Source of the DNA: Gelidibacter maritimus
Lineage (GTDB): Bacteria > Bacteroidota > Bacteroidia > Flavobacteriales > Flavobacteriaceae
Direction of reading: 5' to 3'
DNA length: 64,000 nucleotides
NCBI RefSeq assembly: GCF_014062315.1
Contig: NZ_JACGLT010000007.1
Span: 62,001-126,000, forward strand
A program made the position numbers and the translations under genes. Under the pieces are notes generated by a model that was not told the DNA's origin, made no database searches, and saw only the letters and a list, made by a program, of their open reading frames with translations. This document shows positions 17,578 to 26,479 of the stretch, in pieces (within the stretch, counting starts at the first letter, position 1; every line of letters begins with the position of its first letter).

Positions 17578-20500
17578 AAAAGCAAATAACGTATTGCCTG
17601 CATATAATAGTGGTTATGTTCTTTGGAAGTGTTGTAAATGCGCAAAACGTGACCGGTGTGGTATCGGATATGAATGGCCCGCTACCCGGAATTAATGTAG
17701 TGGAAAAAGGAACGACTAATGGTACAGCCACCGATTTTGACGGGCACTACAATATTACGGTCATGGATTCACAGGCTATTTTGGTCTTTAGTGGTATAGG
17801 TTTTAACACCATGGAATTAGCAGTCAATGGGCAGACACAAATCAACGTGGAACTCACTGAAGATTTGGAAACCTTGGATGAGGTGGTATTAGTAGGCTAT
17901 TCCTCACAGAAAAAATCCACCTTGACCGGCGCGGTCTCTGTAGTTAATTTGACAAACCTCGAAAAAACCCGAGTCGTCAATGTTGCCAAAGCACTTCAAG
18001 GGCAAGTTGCTGGGGTTCAGGTGACCTCAAGTACTGGTGCACCTGGCGATCCCATACAGGTACGGATTCGTGGAGAAGGCACTATTGGCAATAATGATCC
18101 TTTATATGTCATTGACGGGATTCCGACCCGCGACATTAATTTTTTGAATCCAGCGGATATTGAGAGTATGTCCATTTTGAAGGATGCCTCTGCGGCCGCC
18201 ATTTATGGATCGAGAGCGTCCGGTGGTGTGGTTTTAATAACCACCAAAAGCGGTAAGGTAGGGAAAGTAAGTTTTGATGTGAATTATTATACCGGTATAA
18301 GCTATGCGTCTAATCTTCCCAAAATGCTCAATACAGAGCAATATATGAACACCGTTGAGAAAGCATGGATCAACTCCAGCAGATCGGGAACCAACCCTTA
18401 TACTGCGGATAAGGGCAGATCAGACTTTTCTGATACCGATTGGTTGGACGAATTATTCGAAACCGGAAGATCACAAAACCTGCAATTGACCGCCAGTGGA
18501 GGAAGTGAGAAAATTCAATTCTTATTATCCTTGGGGTATAATGACCAAGATGGGATTGTAGTGTATGACCATGACAAATACAAACGTTTAAATTACAGAA
18601 CTAACCTGAATGTTGATCTGACCGAACGTCTAAAAATTGGGACCAATCTTCAACTCACCTATGCCACGCAGGATGCTTTATCCTCTAAAGGTGATGAGCC
18701 TGGAATTATCCGACATGCTTTATTGAGACCTCCAGTTCTCGGAGTCTATAAAGATAAGAATGACCCCACCTATTCAGTAAATGATCCGTTTACAGATTTA
18801 CCTTTTTACCAACATAATGATAAAGATACCGGGGGATGGGAGAGCGATAAATATGAATGGTCCCAGAATCCAGTGGCTTTAGCCTACTTTACAGATGACG
18901 TACGGAGCAGTTTTAGAACATTTGGAAATATATATGCGGAGTATTCCTTTTTAAAAGACAAAGAATTGACCTTTAGAACCAATGTTGGGGTGGATTTATC
19001 ATTTTACCATAATAAAAAATTTAACGCCAATTTTGGGGATGACGACGGTGGTGGAAGTGATCGAGACAAGGGCCAGGGACGCCAAAACCGTCCGAACAGT
19101 TTGAATGAAGATCGCGCAGAATCACGTACCATTACGTTCAACAATACCTTAAATTATGTAAAAACGATTGCTGAAAAACATGATCTCAGTGTATTGGTGG
19201 GTACTGAATTCATTGAAAATTATGACTCTTCCGTGGGAGCGAGTAGGATGCGATTTGGCATTACCGATCCTACCTTTAGATATATAGATTATGGTGGAAC
19301 GGAGGTCGATGTATGGAACGGAGGTAGCGCTTCTGAATGGGCTTTGTTTTCGGTTTTTGGATCGGGAACCTATGTATATGATGGTAAATATATGGTTACA
19401 GCCAACTTAAGGGCCGATGCTTCTTCGCGTTTTTCTGAAAAGAATCGTTGGGGATATTTCCCATCGGTTTCTGCAGGATGGAAAATTTCGGATGAAAATT
19501 TCCTAAAGGATGTCTCTTGGTTGTCCAACCTCAAGCTGCGGGCCGGATGGGGTAGACTCGGAAACCAGGAAATCGACAATTATGCTTATCTGACTTTAAT
19601 AAGTCAGGTAGACGGTAAAGTTGTGGTGGACCGCTATGGCAATGATGACTTGAAATGGGAAACTTCAGAATCCAGTAATTTTGGTATCGATCTCGGATTT
19701 TTACGAAACAGTTTGTCCATTTCAGCAGATTATTTTGTAAAAAGAACGACAGACATTTTATTGCCGGTGGGCTTGCCGAGTATTGTTGGAGATGTGTCAC
19801 CTACCATTGTGAATGCAGGAGAAGTGCTTAACAAAGGATTTGAATTCACCTTAAATTATCGAAACTCTGACCATGCTTTCAAATATGGGATTAATGCAAA
19901 TTTTGCCACATTAATTAATAGCGTGGAAAGACTGCAGACCAAAGAGGTTGGGCAATCCTTGAATTCTTTTTTCGGCTATAAAATGGAAGGTATTTATCAA
20001 AATCAGGCAGAAATTGATGCGCATTTAAGTGGTACTTTGAATCCATCTGCCAAGCCAGGAGATATCAAGTTTGCCGACCTTAATGATGATGGTATTATTA
20101 ATTCCGATGATAGAACATTCACCGGAGACGCCATTCCTGATCTGACCTATGGCGTGACCTTATTTGCGAATTATAAAGGCTTTGATTTCTCCTGTATGTT
20201 TCAAGGTGTGGAAGGGGTTGACAAATATAATGATGCTAAAAAGATCATCGATTACGACACCCGCCCTTTCAACTACACCACTCATATTTTAGGAGCATGG
20301 GATGGCGAGGGAACAAGCAATACCATTCCAAGAGTGACATTTGAAGATAACGGAAGTAGTAAACAATCCAGTATCTACGTTGAAGATGCTTCATATTTCC
20401 GACTAAAGAATATCGAAATCGGTTACACCGTGAATGCGATTCAAGGATTACAGGATCTTCGTTTTTATATCTCTGGTCAAAATTTATTGACCTCCACAAA

Positions 20501-20597
20501 ATATACTGGTTTAGATCCAGAATCAACCGATACTACGGATAAGGGAACTTATCCATTGGCCTCATCTGTGCTCCTTGGCGTAAATGTTAAGTTTTAA
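17574..20597 (+). CDS. SusC-like TonB-dependent outer-membrane glycan transporter
   Basis: This is a 1007-residue RagA/SusC-family receptor. A signal peptide ending at V-V-N-A-Q is followed by a carboxypeptidase-regulatory-like domain (V-T-G-V-V-S-D, about 25-110), a TonB-box-like stretch (D-E-V-V-L-V-G-Y), the SusC plug signature (Y-V-I-D-G-I-P near 178 and D-A-S-A-A-A-I-Y-G-S-R-A near 204) and the large barrel. It forms the channel through which SusD-captured oligosaccharides enter the periplasm. It is followed 18 bp later by its SusD partner and preceded by the HTCS gene and candidate operator. Confidence 0.96.
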   Translation: MKKQITYCLHIIVVMFFGSVVNAQNVTGVVSDMNGPLPGINVVEKGTTNGTATDFDGHYNITVMDSQAILVFSGIGFNTMELAVNGQTQINVELTEDLETLDEVVLVGYSSQKKSTLTGAVSVVNLTNLEKTRVVNVAKALQGQVAGVQVTSSTGAPGDPIQVRIRGEGTIGNNDPLYVIDGIPTRDINFLNPADIESMSILKDASAAAIYGSRASGGVVLITTKSGKVGKVSFDVNYYTGISYASNLPKMLNTEQYMNTVEKAWINSSRSGTNPYTADKGRSDFSDTDWLDELFETGRSQNLQLTASGGSEKIQFLLSLGYNDQDGIVVYDHDKYKRLNYRTNLNVDLTERLKIGTNLQLTYATQDALSSKGDEPGIIRHALLRPPVLGVYKDKNDPTYSVNDPFTDLPFYQHNDKDTGGWESDKYEWSQNPVALAYFTDDVRSSFRTFGNIYAEYSFLKDKELTFRTNVGVDLSFYHNKKFNANFGDDDGGGSDRDKGQGRQNRPNSLNEDRAESRTITFNNTLNYVKTIAEKHDLSVLVGTEFIENYDSSVGASRMRFGITDPTFRYIDYGGTEVDVWNGGSASEWALFSVFGSGTYVYDGKYMVTANLRADASSRFSEKNRWGYFPSVSAGWKISDENFLKDVSWLSNLKLRAGWGRLGNQEIDNYAYLTLISQVDGKVVVDRYGNDDLKWETSESSNFGIDLGFLRNSLSISADYFVKRTTDILLPVGLPSIVGDVSPTIVNAGEVLNKGFEFTLNYRNSDHAFKYGINANFATLINSVERLQTKEVGQSLNSFFGYKMEGIYQNQAEIDAHLSGTLNPSAKPGDIKFADLNDDGIINSDDRTFTGDAIPDLTYGVTLFANYKGFDFSCMFQGVEGVDKYNDAKKIIDYDTRPFNYTTHILGAWDGEGTSNTIPRVTFEDNGSSKQSSIYVEDASYFRLKNIEIGYTVNAIQGLQDLRFYISGQNLLTSTKYTGLDPESTDTTDKGTYPLASSVLLGVNVKF

Positions 20598-20615
20598 ATT
20601 CTAAAAATATCAGTT

Positions 20616-22103
20616 ATGAAAACATTATATAAAAGTTTAATTACTATAAGTCTTTTTGTAGCATTTACGGGATGTAATGACGAGCTTACCAAGGATCCTA
20701 TTGGGCTACTGACCATGGATCAAGTGGATACAACGCCCACCCTAAATACCTTGGAATCCTCCGTAAGTTCTTCCTATCAATTGCTTTCAAGCACCTTAAA
20801 CTTGGTAGGCGATTGGCAATGGGATGATGGTACGGTCACCCGAAATGATTTCATTCTTCAGGACATTGCCTCTAATGACATGAACAAAAAATGGAATCCA
20901 GATGGCGATCAAGCCTGGATGGACGAGTTGAGCGCGTTCAATTTCACCGCCGACAACGGTGCATTTAATGGGATATGGCTTTATGATTACGAAGGCATTA
21001 ATCGGATAAATCTTGCTATAAGTTATTTGACCAATCCAGAAGTCACCCAAGCAGTGGGTATTAGCGATAACCGTAAAAATCAATTGCTGGGCGAAGTTCA
21101 TTTCTTGAGGGCGTTTTACTATTTTGATCTGGTCAATAATTTTGGCGACGTTCCACTTCTTACGGAGCCCTTAACCTCTTTTGCAGAAGCTTTTGAGGTG
21201 GCCGTTCGCGTCCCTGAATCAGAAGTCTGGACACAGATTAATGCTGATTTAGTCGCGGCAAAGGAACTGTTGCCAAATTCAAAGTATCCGTCACCGAGTG
21301 AACCTTGGCGCGTTTCAAAAGGTGCCGTGATTGCACTACAGGCTAAAGCGGCTTTGTACAATGAAGATTGGGCAGGGGTGATCTCCTATGTTAACGAATT
21401 GGATGCTCTCGGGTTCTATAGTTTAAATACCAACTATTTTGACAGTTTTGCGGTCGATAAAGAATTTACGGATAACGAAGTGATTTTTGCTTACGATCAT
21501 ATTTCAGATCAAAATCCGCGAAAAGGAAATGGCCTATGTGCCTTGATAGGATGGGGATTTGTAGCTCCAACGGACAACTTTTTAAATGAGTTTGAACCTA
21601 ATGATCCGAGATTGTTATACACCGTGGATGTACCGAATCAAAATGTTTCAAAATTATTGGGAAATACTGTGGGCGAAAACAAAGGAAACGACGATGCCCC
21701 AAGTAACAAAATATACATGCGTTATGCGGATGTCCTGCTCTGGAAAGCCGAAGCCTTACTCGAAACTTCCGATTACGAGGGGGCTATGACCATAATCAAC
21801 CAAGTTCGAGAACGTGCACGGACGACGCCAACTGCCGACGGATCTGCAATACCTGCCGGTACTTTGGAGGACCGACCCAGCTCTACAGATGCGGCACAAA
21901 TTAAGGAGTGGTTGATCCATGAAAGACGGGTGGAACTCGGGTTTGAATCACAGCGGTTCAACGATTTAAAACGATGGGGATTGGCCAAATCCTTCTTAAC
22001 CGGTCTCGGCAAGAACTTTCAGGACAAAAATTATTTATACCCAATACCGCAAGGTGAAGTGGATAAATCGGCAGGGACCATTACGCAGAATCCAGGGTAC
22101 TAA
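20616..22103 (+). CDS. SusD/RagB-like glycan-binding lipoprotein
   Basis: This is a 495-residue RagB/SusD-family surface lipoprotein with lipobox F-T-G-C (Cys near residue 20). Landmarks are L-G-E-V-H-F-L-R-A-F-Y-Y-F-D-L near residue 155, Y-M-R-Y-A-D-V-L-L-W-K-A-E-A near 368 and the C-terminal L-Y-P-I-P-Q-G-E-V. It caps the SusC channel and binds the target glycan. At 495 residues it is a normal length. A strong terminator follows its stop, so the downstream enzyme genes may depend on read-through or a separate promoter. Confidence 0.95.
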   Translation: MKTLYKSLITISLFVAFTGCNDELTKDPIGLLTMDQVDTTPTLNTLESSVSSSYQLLSSTLNLVGDWQWDDGTVTRNDFILQDIASNDMNKKWNPDGDQAWMDELSAFNFTADNGAFNGIWLYDYEGINRINLAISYLTNPEVTQAVGISDNRKNQLLGEVHFLRAFYYFDLVNNFGDVPLLTEPLTSFAEAFEVAVRVPESEVWTQINADLVAAKELLPNSKYPSPSEPWRVSKGAVIALQAKAALYNEDWAGVISYVNELDALGFYSLNTNYFDSFAVDKEFTDNEVIFAYDHISDQNPRKGNGLCALIGWGFVAPTDNFLNEFEPNDPRLLYTVDVPNQNVSKLLGNTVGENKGNDDAPSNKIYMRYADVLLWKAEALLETSDYEGAMTIINQVRERARTTPTADGSAIPAGTLEDRPSSTDAAQIKEWLIHERRVELGFESQRFNDLKRWGLAKSFLTGLGKNFQDKNYLYPIPQGEVDKSAGTITQNPGY

Positions 22104-22147
22104 ATGAGTATAAGATTGAGAATTGTTTGAGTTAGTTTTTAATTAAG

Positions 22148-22188
22148 GAGAAGTAGTATTTCTCAGATATCCTACTTCTCTTTTTTTT
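22148..22188 (+). terminator. Rho-independent terminator after susD
   Basis: GAGAAGTAG at 22148-22156 pairs with CTACTTCTC at 22072-22080 plus 100, i.e. 22172-22180, and is followed by eight T residues. It would stop or attenuate transcription between susCD and the downstream GH130-led genes, allowing higher susCD expression. Confidence 0.85.
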
Positions 22189-22355
22189 AATGCAGTCCGA
22201 TTTTTGGAATTTAGTTGTTAATGCCAATCCTTAAAAGGATAATAGGTCTCGATATGATTGGGATAGTCCTCTCCTTTCAAAGTGATATGGTTTTACTGTT
22301 TCTTCATTAGTTACTTTTTATAAAATATTTTATTAACCAATAAATCAAATATGGA

Positions 22356-23405
22356 ATGAGTGACATTGCAATAAGATATCGTCAAAATCCAATTTTATCA
22401 CCTAATGATTTAAGCCCCAGTAATCCAAATATGATTATTGAATGTTTGCTAAATCCCGGTGTATTTCAATTTAAGGATAAAATAGGATTATTGGTTAGGG
22501 TAGCAGAAAGGACCATTCAAAAAGAGGGTTTTCTCACTGTACCCATATATGATGATCTCGGGAAAGTTGAGCTTTTGAACTTCAAAATGGATGATCCCAA
22601 ATTAAACGCAGCGGATGCCCGAGTGATAAACTATGATGGTGTTGATTATTTGACTACCATATCGCATTTAAGAGTTCTGTTTAGTGACGATGGCACCCAT
22701 TTTTATGAGAATAAATCCTTTCCATCACTTTTTGGAGAGGGCGTCTACGAATCGTATGGCATTGAAGATTGTAGAGTTTCCAAAATTGACGATGCTTACT
22801 ATTTAACGTATACCATGGTCTCACCAAACGGCGTCGGAGTGGGACTGCGCACCACAAATGACTGGAAGACTTTTGATAAGAAGGGCATGATCTTCAGCCC
22901 TCACAATAAGGATTGTGCCATTTTTGAAGAGAAAATTAACGGAAAATATTACGCGCTCCACAGACCAAGTAGTCCTGAATTGGGAGGCAATTATATTTGG
23001 TTGGCAGAATCGCCAGATGGTTGTCATTGGGGGAATCACAAATGTATTGCCAAAACCAGGTCAGGAAAGTTTGATAGCAAACGGTTGGGCGCTGGCGCAG
23101 CACCTATAAAAACGGAGAAAGGCTGGTTGGAGATCTATCATGGTGCCACTGAAGGAAATAGATATTGTTTGGGTGCTATTTTAATGGATTTATATGACCC
23201 GTCAATCGTTATTGCGCGTTCTGAACAACCCATTATGGAACCGATTGCGGAATACGAGAGAACGGGATTCTTTGGTAACGTGGTATTCACAAATGGACAT
23301 ATCGTTGATGGAGATACCATTAGAATGTATTACGGGGCATCAGATGAACATGTTTGTTTGGCTGATTTTTCAATCAAGGACATATTAAAAACATTAGGAC
23401 TATAA
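22356..23405 (+). CDS. GH130-like glycoside phosphorylase/hydrolase
   Basis: This is a 349-residue five-bladed-propeller enzyme resembling glycoside hydrolase family 130, which act on beta-mannosides as phosphorylases or hydrolases. Visible family segments are A-A-D-A-R-V near residue 88, G-I-E-D-C-R-V near 134 and G-W-L-E-I-Y-H-G near 257. In most relatives the middle motif reads E-D-P-R, and here Cys replaces Pro. No signal peptide is seen, so it is probably cytoplasmic and acts on imported saccharides, which fits the MFS transporter encoded next. Which linkage it cleaves cannot be told from sequence alone. Its stop overlaps the next start (TAATG). Confidence 0.82.
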   Translation: MSDIAIRYRQNPILSPNDLSPSNPNMIIECLLNPGVFQFKDKIGLLVRVAERTIQKEGFLTVPIYDDLGKVELLNFKMDDPKLNAADARVINYDGVDYLTTISHLRVLFSDDGTHFYENKSFPSLFGEGVYESYGIEDCRVSKIDDAYYLTYTMVSPNGVGVGLRTTNDWKTFDKKGMIFSPHNKDCAIFEEKINGKYYALHRPSSPELGGNYIWLAESPDGCHWGNHKCIAKTRSGKFDSKRLGAGAAPIKTEKGWLEIYHGATEGNRYCLGAILMDLYDPSIVIARSEQPIMEPIAEYERTGFFGNVVFTNGHIVDGDTIRMYYGASDEHVCLADFSIKDILKTLGL

Positions 23406-24727
23406 TGATAGATTTAGCTAAGGTTGGATTAAAAGATTTTACGAGAAGTGCTAAGATATTGATCATAACCAATACAATTTATGCATTTGTACTGCCGGTC
23501 ATTGATATTTTCGTGGCCTCATATATTATGCGAAATTCAAATGACCCTTCCAAGGTCATCTTGTACCAATTGGCAATTTATGTTGGTATTCCAATTACGT
23601 TTCTGATTAATGGATATTTGTTGAATAAAATAAATATTAAAAGATTATTTTCATTAGGGATGCTTCTGAGCGGTGTATCCATGGTGTTCATGATGTCATT
23701 AAAGGAAATCAATTATTTTGGATTGGCAGGAGCTGGGTTGATTATGGGGATGTCCTTTGGTCTGTATTGGGCCAATCGGGATTATTTGGTACTCTCCACA
23801 ACACAGGACAGAACCCGAAATTTTTATTATGGTCTGGAAACTTTTATCTATACCATCATTGCTTCCACTGTGCCATTTTTAATTGGTTGGTACTTAATGA
23901 AAGGACACGGGAATGCGGAGTCAATTTCTAATGAAGCTGTAAATTCAGGTTATAGGGTTATTACCACGATCGTATTTCTAATTACACTTCTCGCCTCCAT
24001 TGTATTTCATTTGGGAACTTACGAAAAACCAAAGAGTGAAAAATTTATTTATTTCAAATTTCACAAACTTTGGAAAAAAATGATTCAGTTGTCTGTATTG
24101 AAAGGGCTGGCACAAGGTTTTATCGTGACGGCTCCAGCGATGTTGATGATGAAGTTCTTCCATTCCGAAGGGGCATTAGGGACTGCTATTTCCATAGGAG
24201 CTATTATTGCGGCAGTAATCATGTTGATTTTGGGGAAATATTCGAAGCCTAAACATCGTTTGGTTATTTTTAGTGTTGGATTGATTTCATTTTTCCTCGC
24301 TTCTTTTTTTAATGGGCTACTGTTCAATACCACAGGAGTCATTCTATTTATGTTCTTATTGTTGATGGCTCGGCCAATTTTGGATATTGCCTATTTTCCG
24401 ATTCAATTAAAAGTCATTGACATCCTATCAAAATTGGAAAATAGGAATGAATTCTCGTACATTCTAAATCACGAATTCGGATTGTTTGTTGGTCGTTTTA
24501 TAGGGGCAAGTACATTTTTGATTATTGCATTTTTTATAAATGCGGATATTGCTTTACGTTACGCCTTATTGATTATTGGGAGTCTTCAATTACTTTCTAT
24601 CATTATTGCCAAGCAGCTGTTAAGGCAACAATCAACTTTAGAGAAGGAATTATTGGAGAAAGAACTATTAAACAAGGAACCAATTGATGAAGATACAGTA
24701 ATTACTAACCCTATAAGCGTAAAATAA
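23405..24727 (+). CDS. MFS-type sugar transporter
   Basis: This is a 440-residue integral membrane protein with about twelve hydrophobic helices and a charged C-terminal tail (a run of E-K-E-L-L-repeats near residues 415-430). It has the look of a major facilitator superfamily permease (for example Y-W-A-N-R-D near residue 120 between helices 4 and 5). It starts within the stop codon of the GH130-like gene, so translation is probably coupled, and it most likely carries the oligosaccharide from periplasm to cytoplasm for that enzyme. The substrate is inferred from context only. Confidence 0.85.
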   Translation: MIDLAKVGLKDFTRSAKILIITNTIYAFVLPVIDIFVASYIMRNSNDPSKVILYQLAIYVGIPITFLINGYLLNKINIKRLFSLGMLLSGVSMVFMMSLKEINYFGLAGAGLIMGMSFGLYWANRDYLVLSTTQDRTRNFYYGLETFIYTIIASTVPFLIGWYLMKGHGNAESISNEAVNSGYRVITTIVFLITLLASIVFHLGTYEKPKSEKFIYFKFHKLWKKMIQLSVLKGLAQGFIVTAPAMLMMKFFHSEGALGTAISIGAIIAAVIMLILGKYSKPKHRLVIFSVGLISFFLASFFNGLLFNTTGVILFMFLLLMARPILDIAYFPIQLKVIDILSKLENRNEFSYILNHEFGLFVGRFIGASTFLIIAFFINADIALRYALLIIGSLQLLSIIIAKQLLRQQSTLEKELLEKELLNKEPIDEDTVITNPISVK

Positions 24728-24728
24728 A

Positions 24729-26468
24729 ATGAATATTAAAAATTACATTCTGGCTCTATTCATCGGATTTCTACTTTTTTCTTGCAAAACGGGATCATCT
24801 CAATTCACAGGTGATAATTCGATCCGACAGCTTCATTTAAGTCGAGTAGATGCCATGCCTAATTTACCAGAACCTTTTAAGGTCATGGACTTTAAAGATA
24901 TGGCGAAAAAGTTTGATGCCTTGGTTTATGATGAGACTCAAACGGGGGAGTATTGGCCCATGATTTGGATGGACGACTCCCGAAAAAATTTTGATCAGGA
25001 AACCTTCGGGATTTATACGGCGATGGGCGATTTAAGACAGGGTCCACAAAACAATGATGGGATTTTTCATGAGTCCTTAGCAACTGTTGGTTCTGTGTTT
25101 GGGGCAACTCTTGTAGGTATCGACAAATCAAACCAAAATGGAAAAAACTATGTGTCCATGCTTAAGAACTATTTTAATTCAGAAACCAATTGGGATATTG
25201 TCATGAACAACACCAGTCCTGAAGTGGCAATGCTGGGTGGAGGATATGGAAGGGATTGGTGGTATGATGTATATCCGAATGTATTGTTTTATGGCGTCGC
25301 AAATTTTTATCCTGATGAAAAGCATTATACAGAAATTATGCGTTCGGTTGCGGAGAAATTTTATGATGCCAATGCAGTTTTAGAAGGAAATTATTCACAT
25401 TCCTTTTTTAATTATGCCACCTTGGAACCTCAAGATAATTGGATATGCAAACAAGAGGACGCGGCAGCAGGTCATGCTTATGTCTTGTATTCTGCCTATC
25501 AGAAATTTAAGGAGCCCAAATATTTGGTTGGGGCCAAAAATTCTTTAGAGGCTCTTTTGGCGCAAAAGGATAATCGGTTTTATGAAATTCTAATGCCATT
25601 TGGAGCCTATGTGGCTGCACGATTGAATGCTGAAGAAGGAACTGATTACAACTATACTAAAATTTTGGAATGGACGTTTGACGGTACCTCGGTCTGTAGA
25701 GAGGGGTGGGGCGTGTTGGTAGGCAATTGGAACGGATACGATATTTCTGGAATAGTTGGAAGTACTGTCGATCATGGAGGATTTGGCTTTTTAATGAATA
25801 CTTATGACACCATGTGGCCCCTAGTTCCGATGGTCAGATACGACCAGCGTTATGCAAATACAATCGGGAAATGGATGTTGAACGCTAGCAATGCATTAAA
25901 ATTATTCTATCCTTATGAAATATCTGATGAACATCAATCCATCCCAGAACTTAAACACCATACCAAAGGAGTTATTGCCTATGAAGGTCTGATCAAACAG
26001 TCGCATTTTGAGGAATATGAGCATATTAAGGCGCCCATCGCTATTGGTGATGGTCCACATTGGGTAGATGGAAATCCCGATGTGTCCCAATTTAGCGTTT
26101 ATGGAAGTGGACACGTGGGGATTGCAGGAGCAATTGTTTCAGCAACAAATGTGGATAATATATTGCAATTGGATTTATTGGCGACCGATTTTTATCGCAA
26201 TGCAGCATTGCCATCGTATCTGTATTATAACCCTAACCAAGAAGCAAAATCTGTGACCATTTCTGTGGGTGAAAAATCGTTAAAGATTTATGATGCCATA
26301 CAAAGAAGGTTTATTAGGGAAAATGTAAAAGGAGACTTCACTTTTAATATCTCAAAGGAAAATGCAGCACTGTTGGTGATGGTTCCCCAAACTGCTAATG
26401 TATTCGAAAAGAACGGGAAATTGTATGCTGATGGCGTCGTCATAGATTATAGATATTCAGAAAACTAA
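24729..26468 (+). CDS. PUL lipoprotein, unassigned, probable (alpha/alpha)-barrel carbohydrate-active protein
   Basis: This is a 579-residue lipoprotein (lipobox L-F-S-C, Cys near residue 19). The mature part is rich in aromatic and acidic residues (E-Y-W-P-M-I-W near 69, G-R-D-W-W-Y-D-V-Y near 174, D-N-W-I-C-K-Q-E-D near 236) and its alternating helical segments are reminiscent of six-hairpin glycosidases. A compact beta-rich tail follows (about 500-579). I cannot assign it to a named CAZy family. Its place after the MFS gene (1 bp gap) and before another large exported protein makes a glycan-degrading or glycan-binding role likely. Candidate catalytic acids cannot be chosen from one sequence. 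Confidence 0.6.
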   Translation: MNIKNYILALFIGFLLFSCKTGSSQFTGDNSIRQLHLSRVDAMPNLPEPFKVMDFKDMAKKFDALVYDETQTGEYWPMIWMDDSRKNFDQETFGIYTAMGDLRQGPQNNDGIFHESLATVGSVFGATLVGIDKSNQNGKNYVSMLKNYFNSETNWDIVMNNTSPEVAMLGGGYGRDWWYDVYPNVLFYGVANFYPDEKHYTEIMRSVAEKFYDANAVLEGNYSHSFFNYATLEPQDNWICKQEDAAAGHAYVLYSAYQKFKEPKYLVGAKNSLEALLAQKDNRFYEILMPFGAYVAARLNAEEGTDYNYTKILEWTFDGTSVCREGWGVLVGNWNGYDISGIVGSTVDHGGFGFLMNTYDTMWPLVPMVRYDQRYANTIGKWMLNASNALKLFYPYEISDEHQSIPELKHHTKGVIAYEGLIKQSHFEEYEHIKAPIAIGDGPHWVDGNPDVSQFSVYGSGHVGIAGAIVSATNVDNILQLDLLATDFYRNAALPSYLYYNPNQEAKSVTISVGEKSLKIYDAIQRRFIRENVKGDFTFNISKENAALLVMVPQTANVFEKNGKLYADGVVIDYRYSEN

Positions 26469-26479
26469 ACGGTTTGGAA

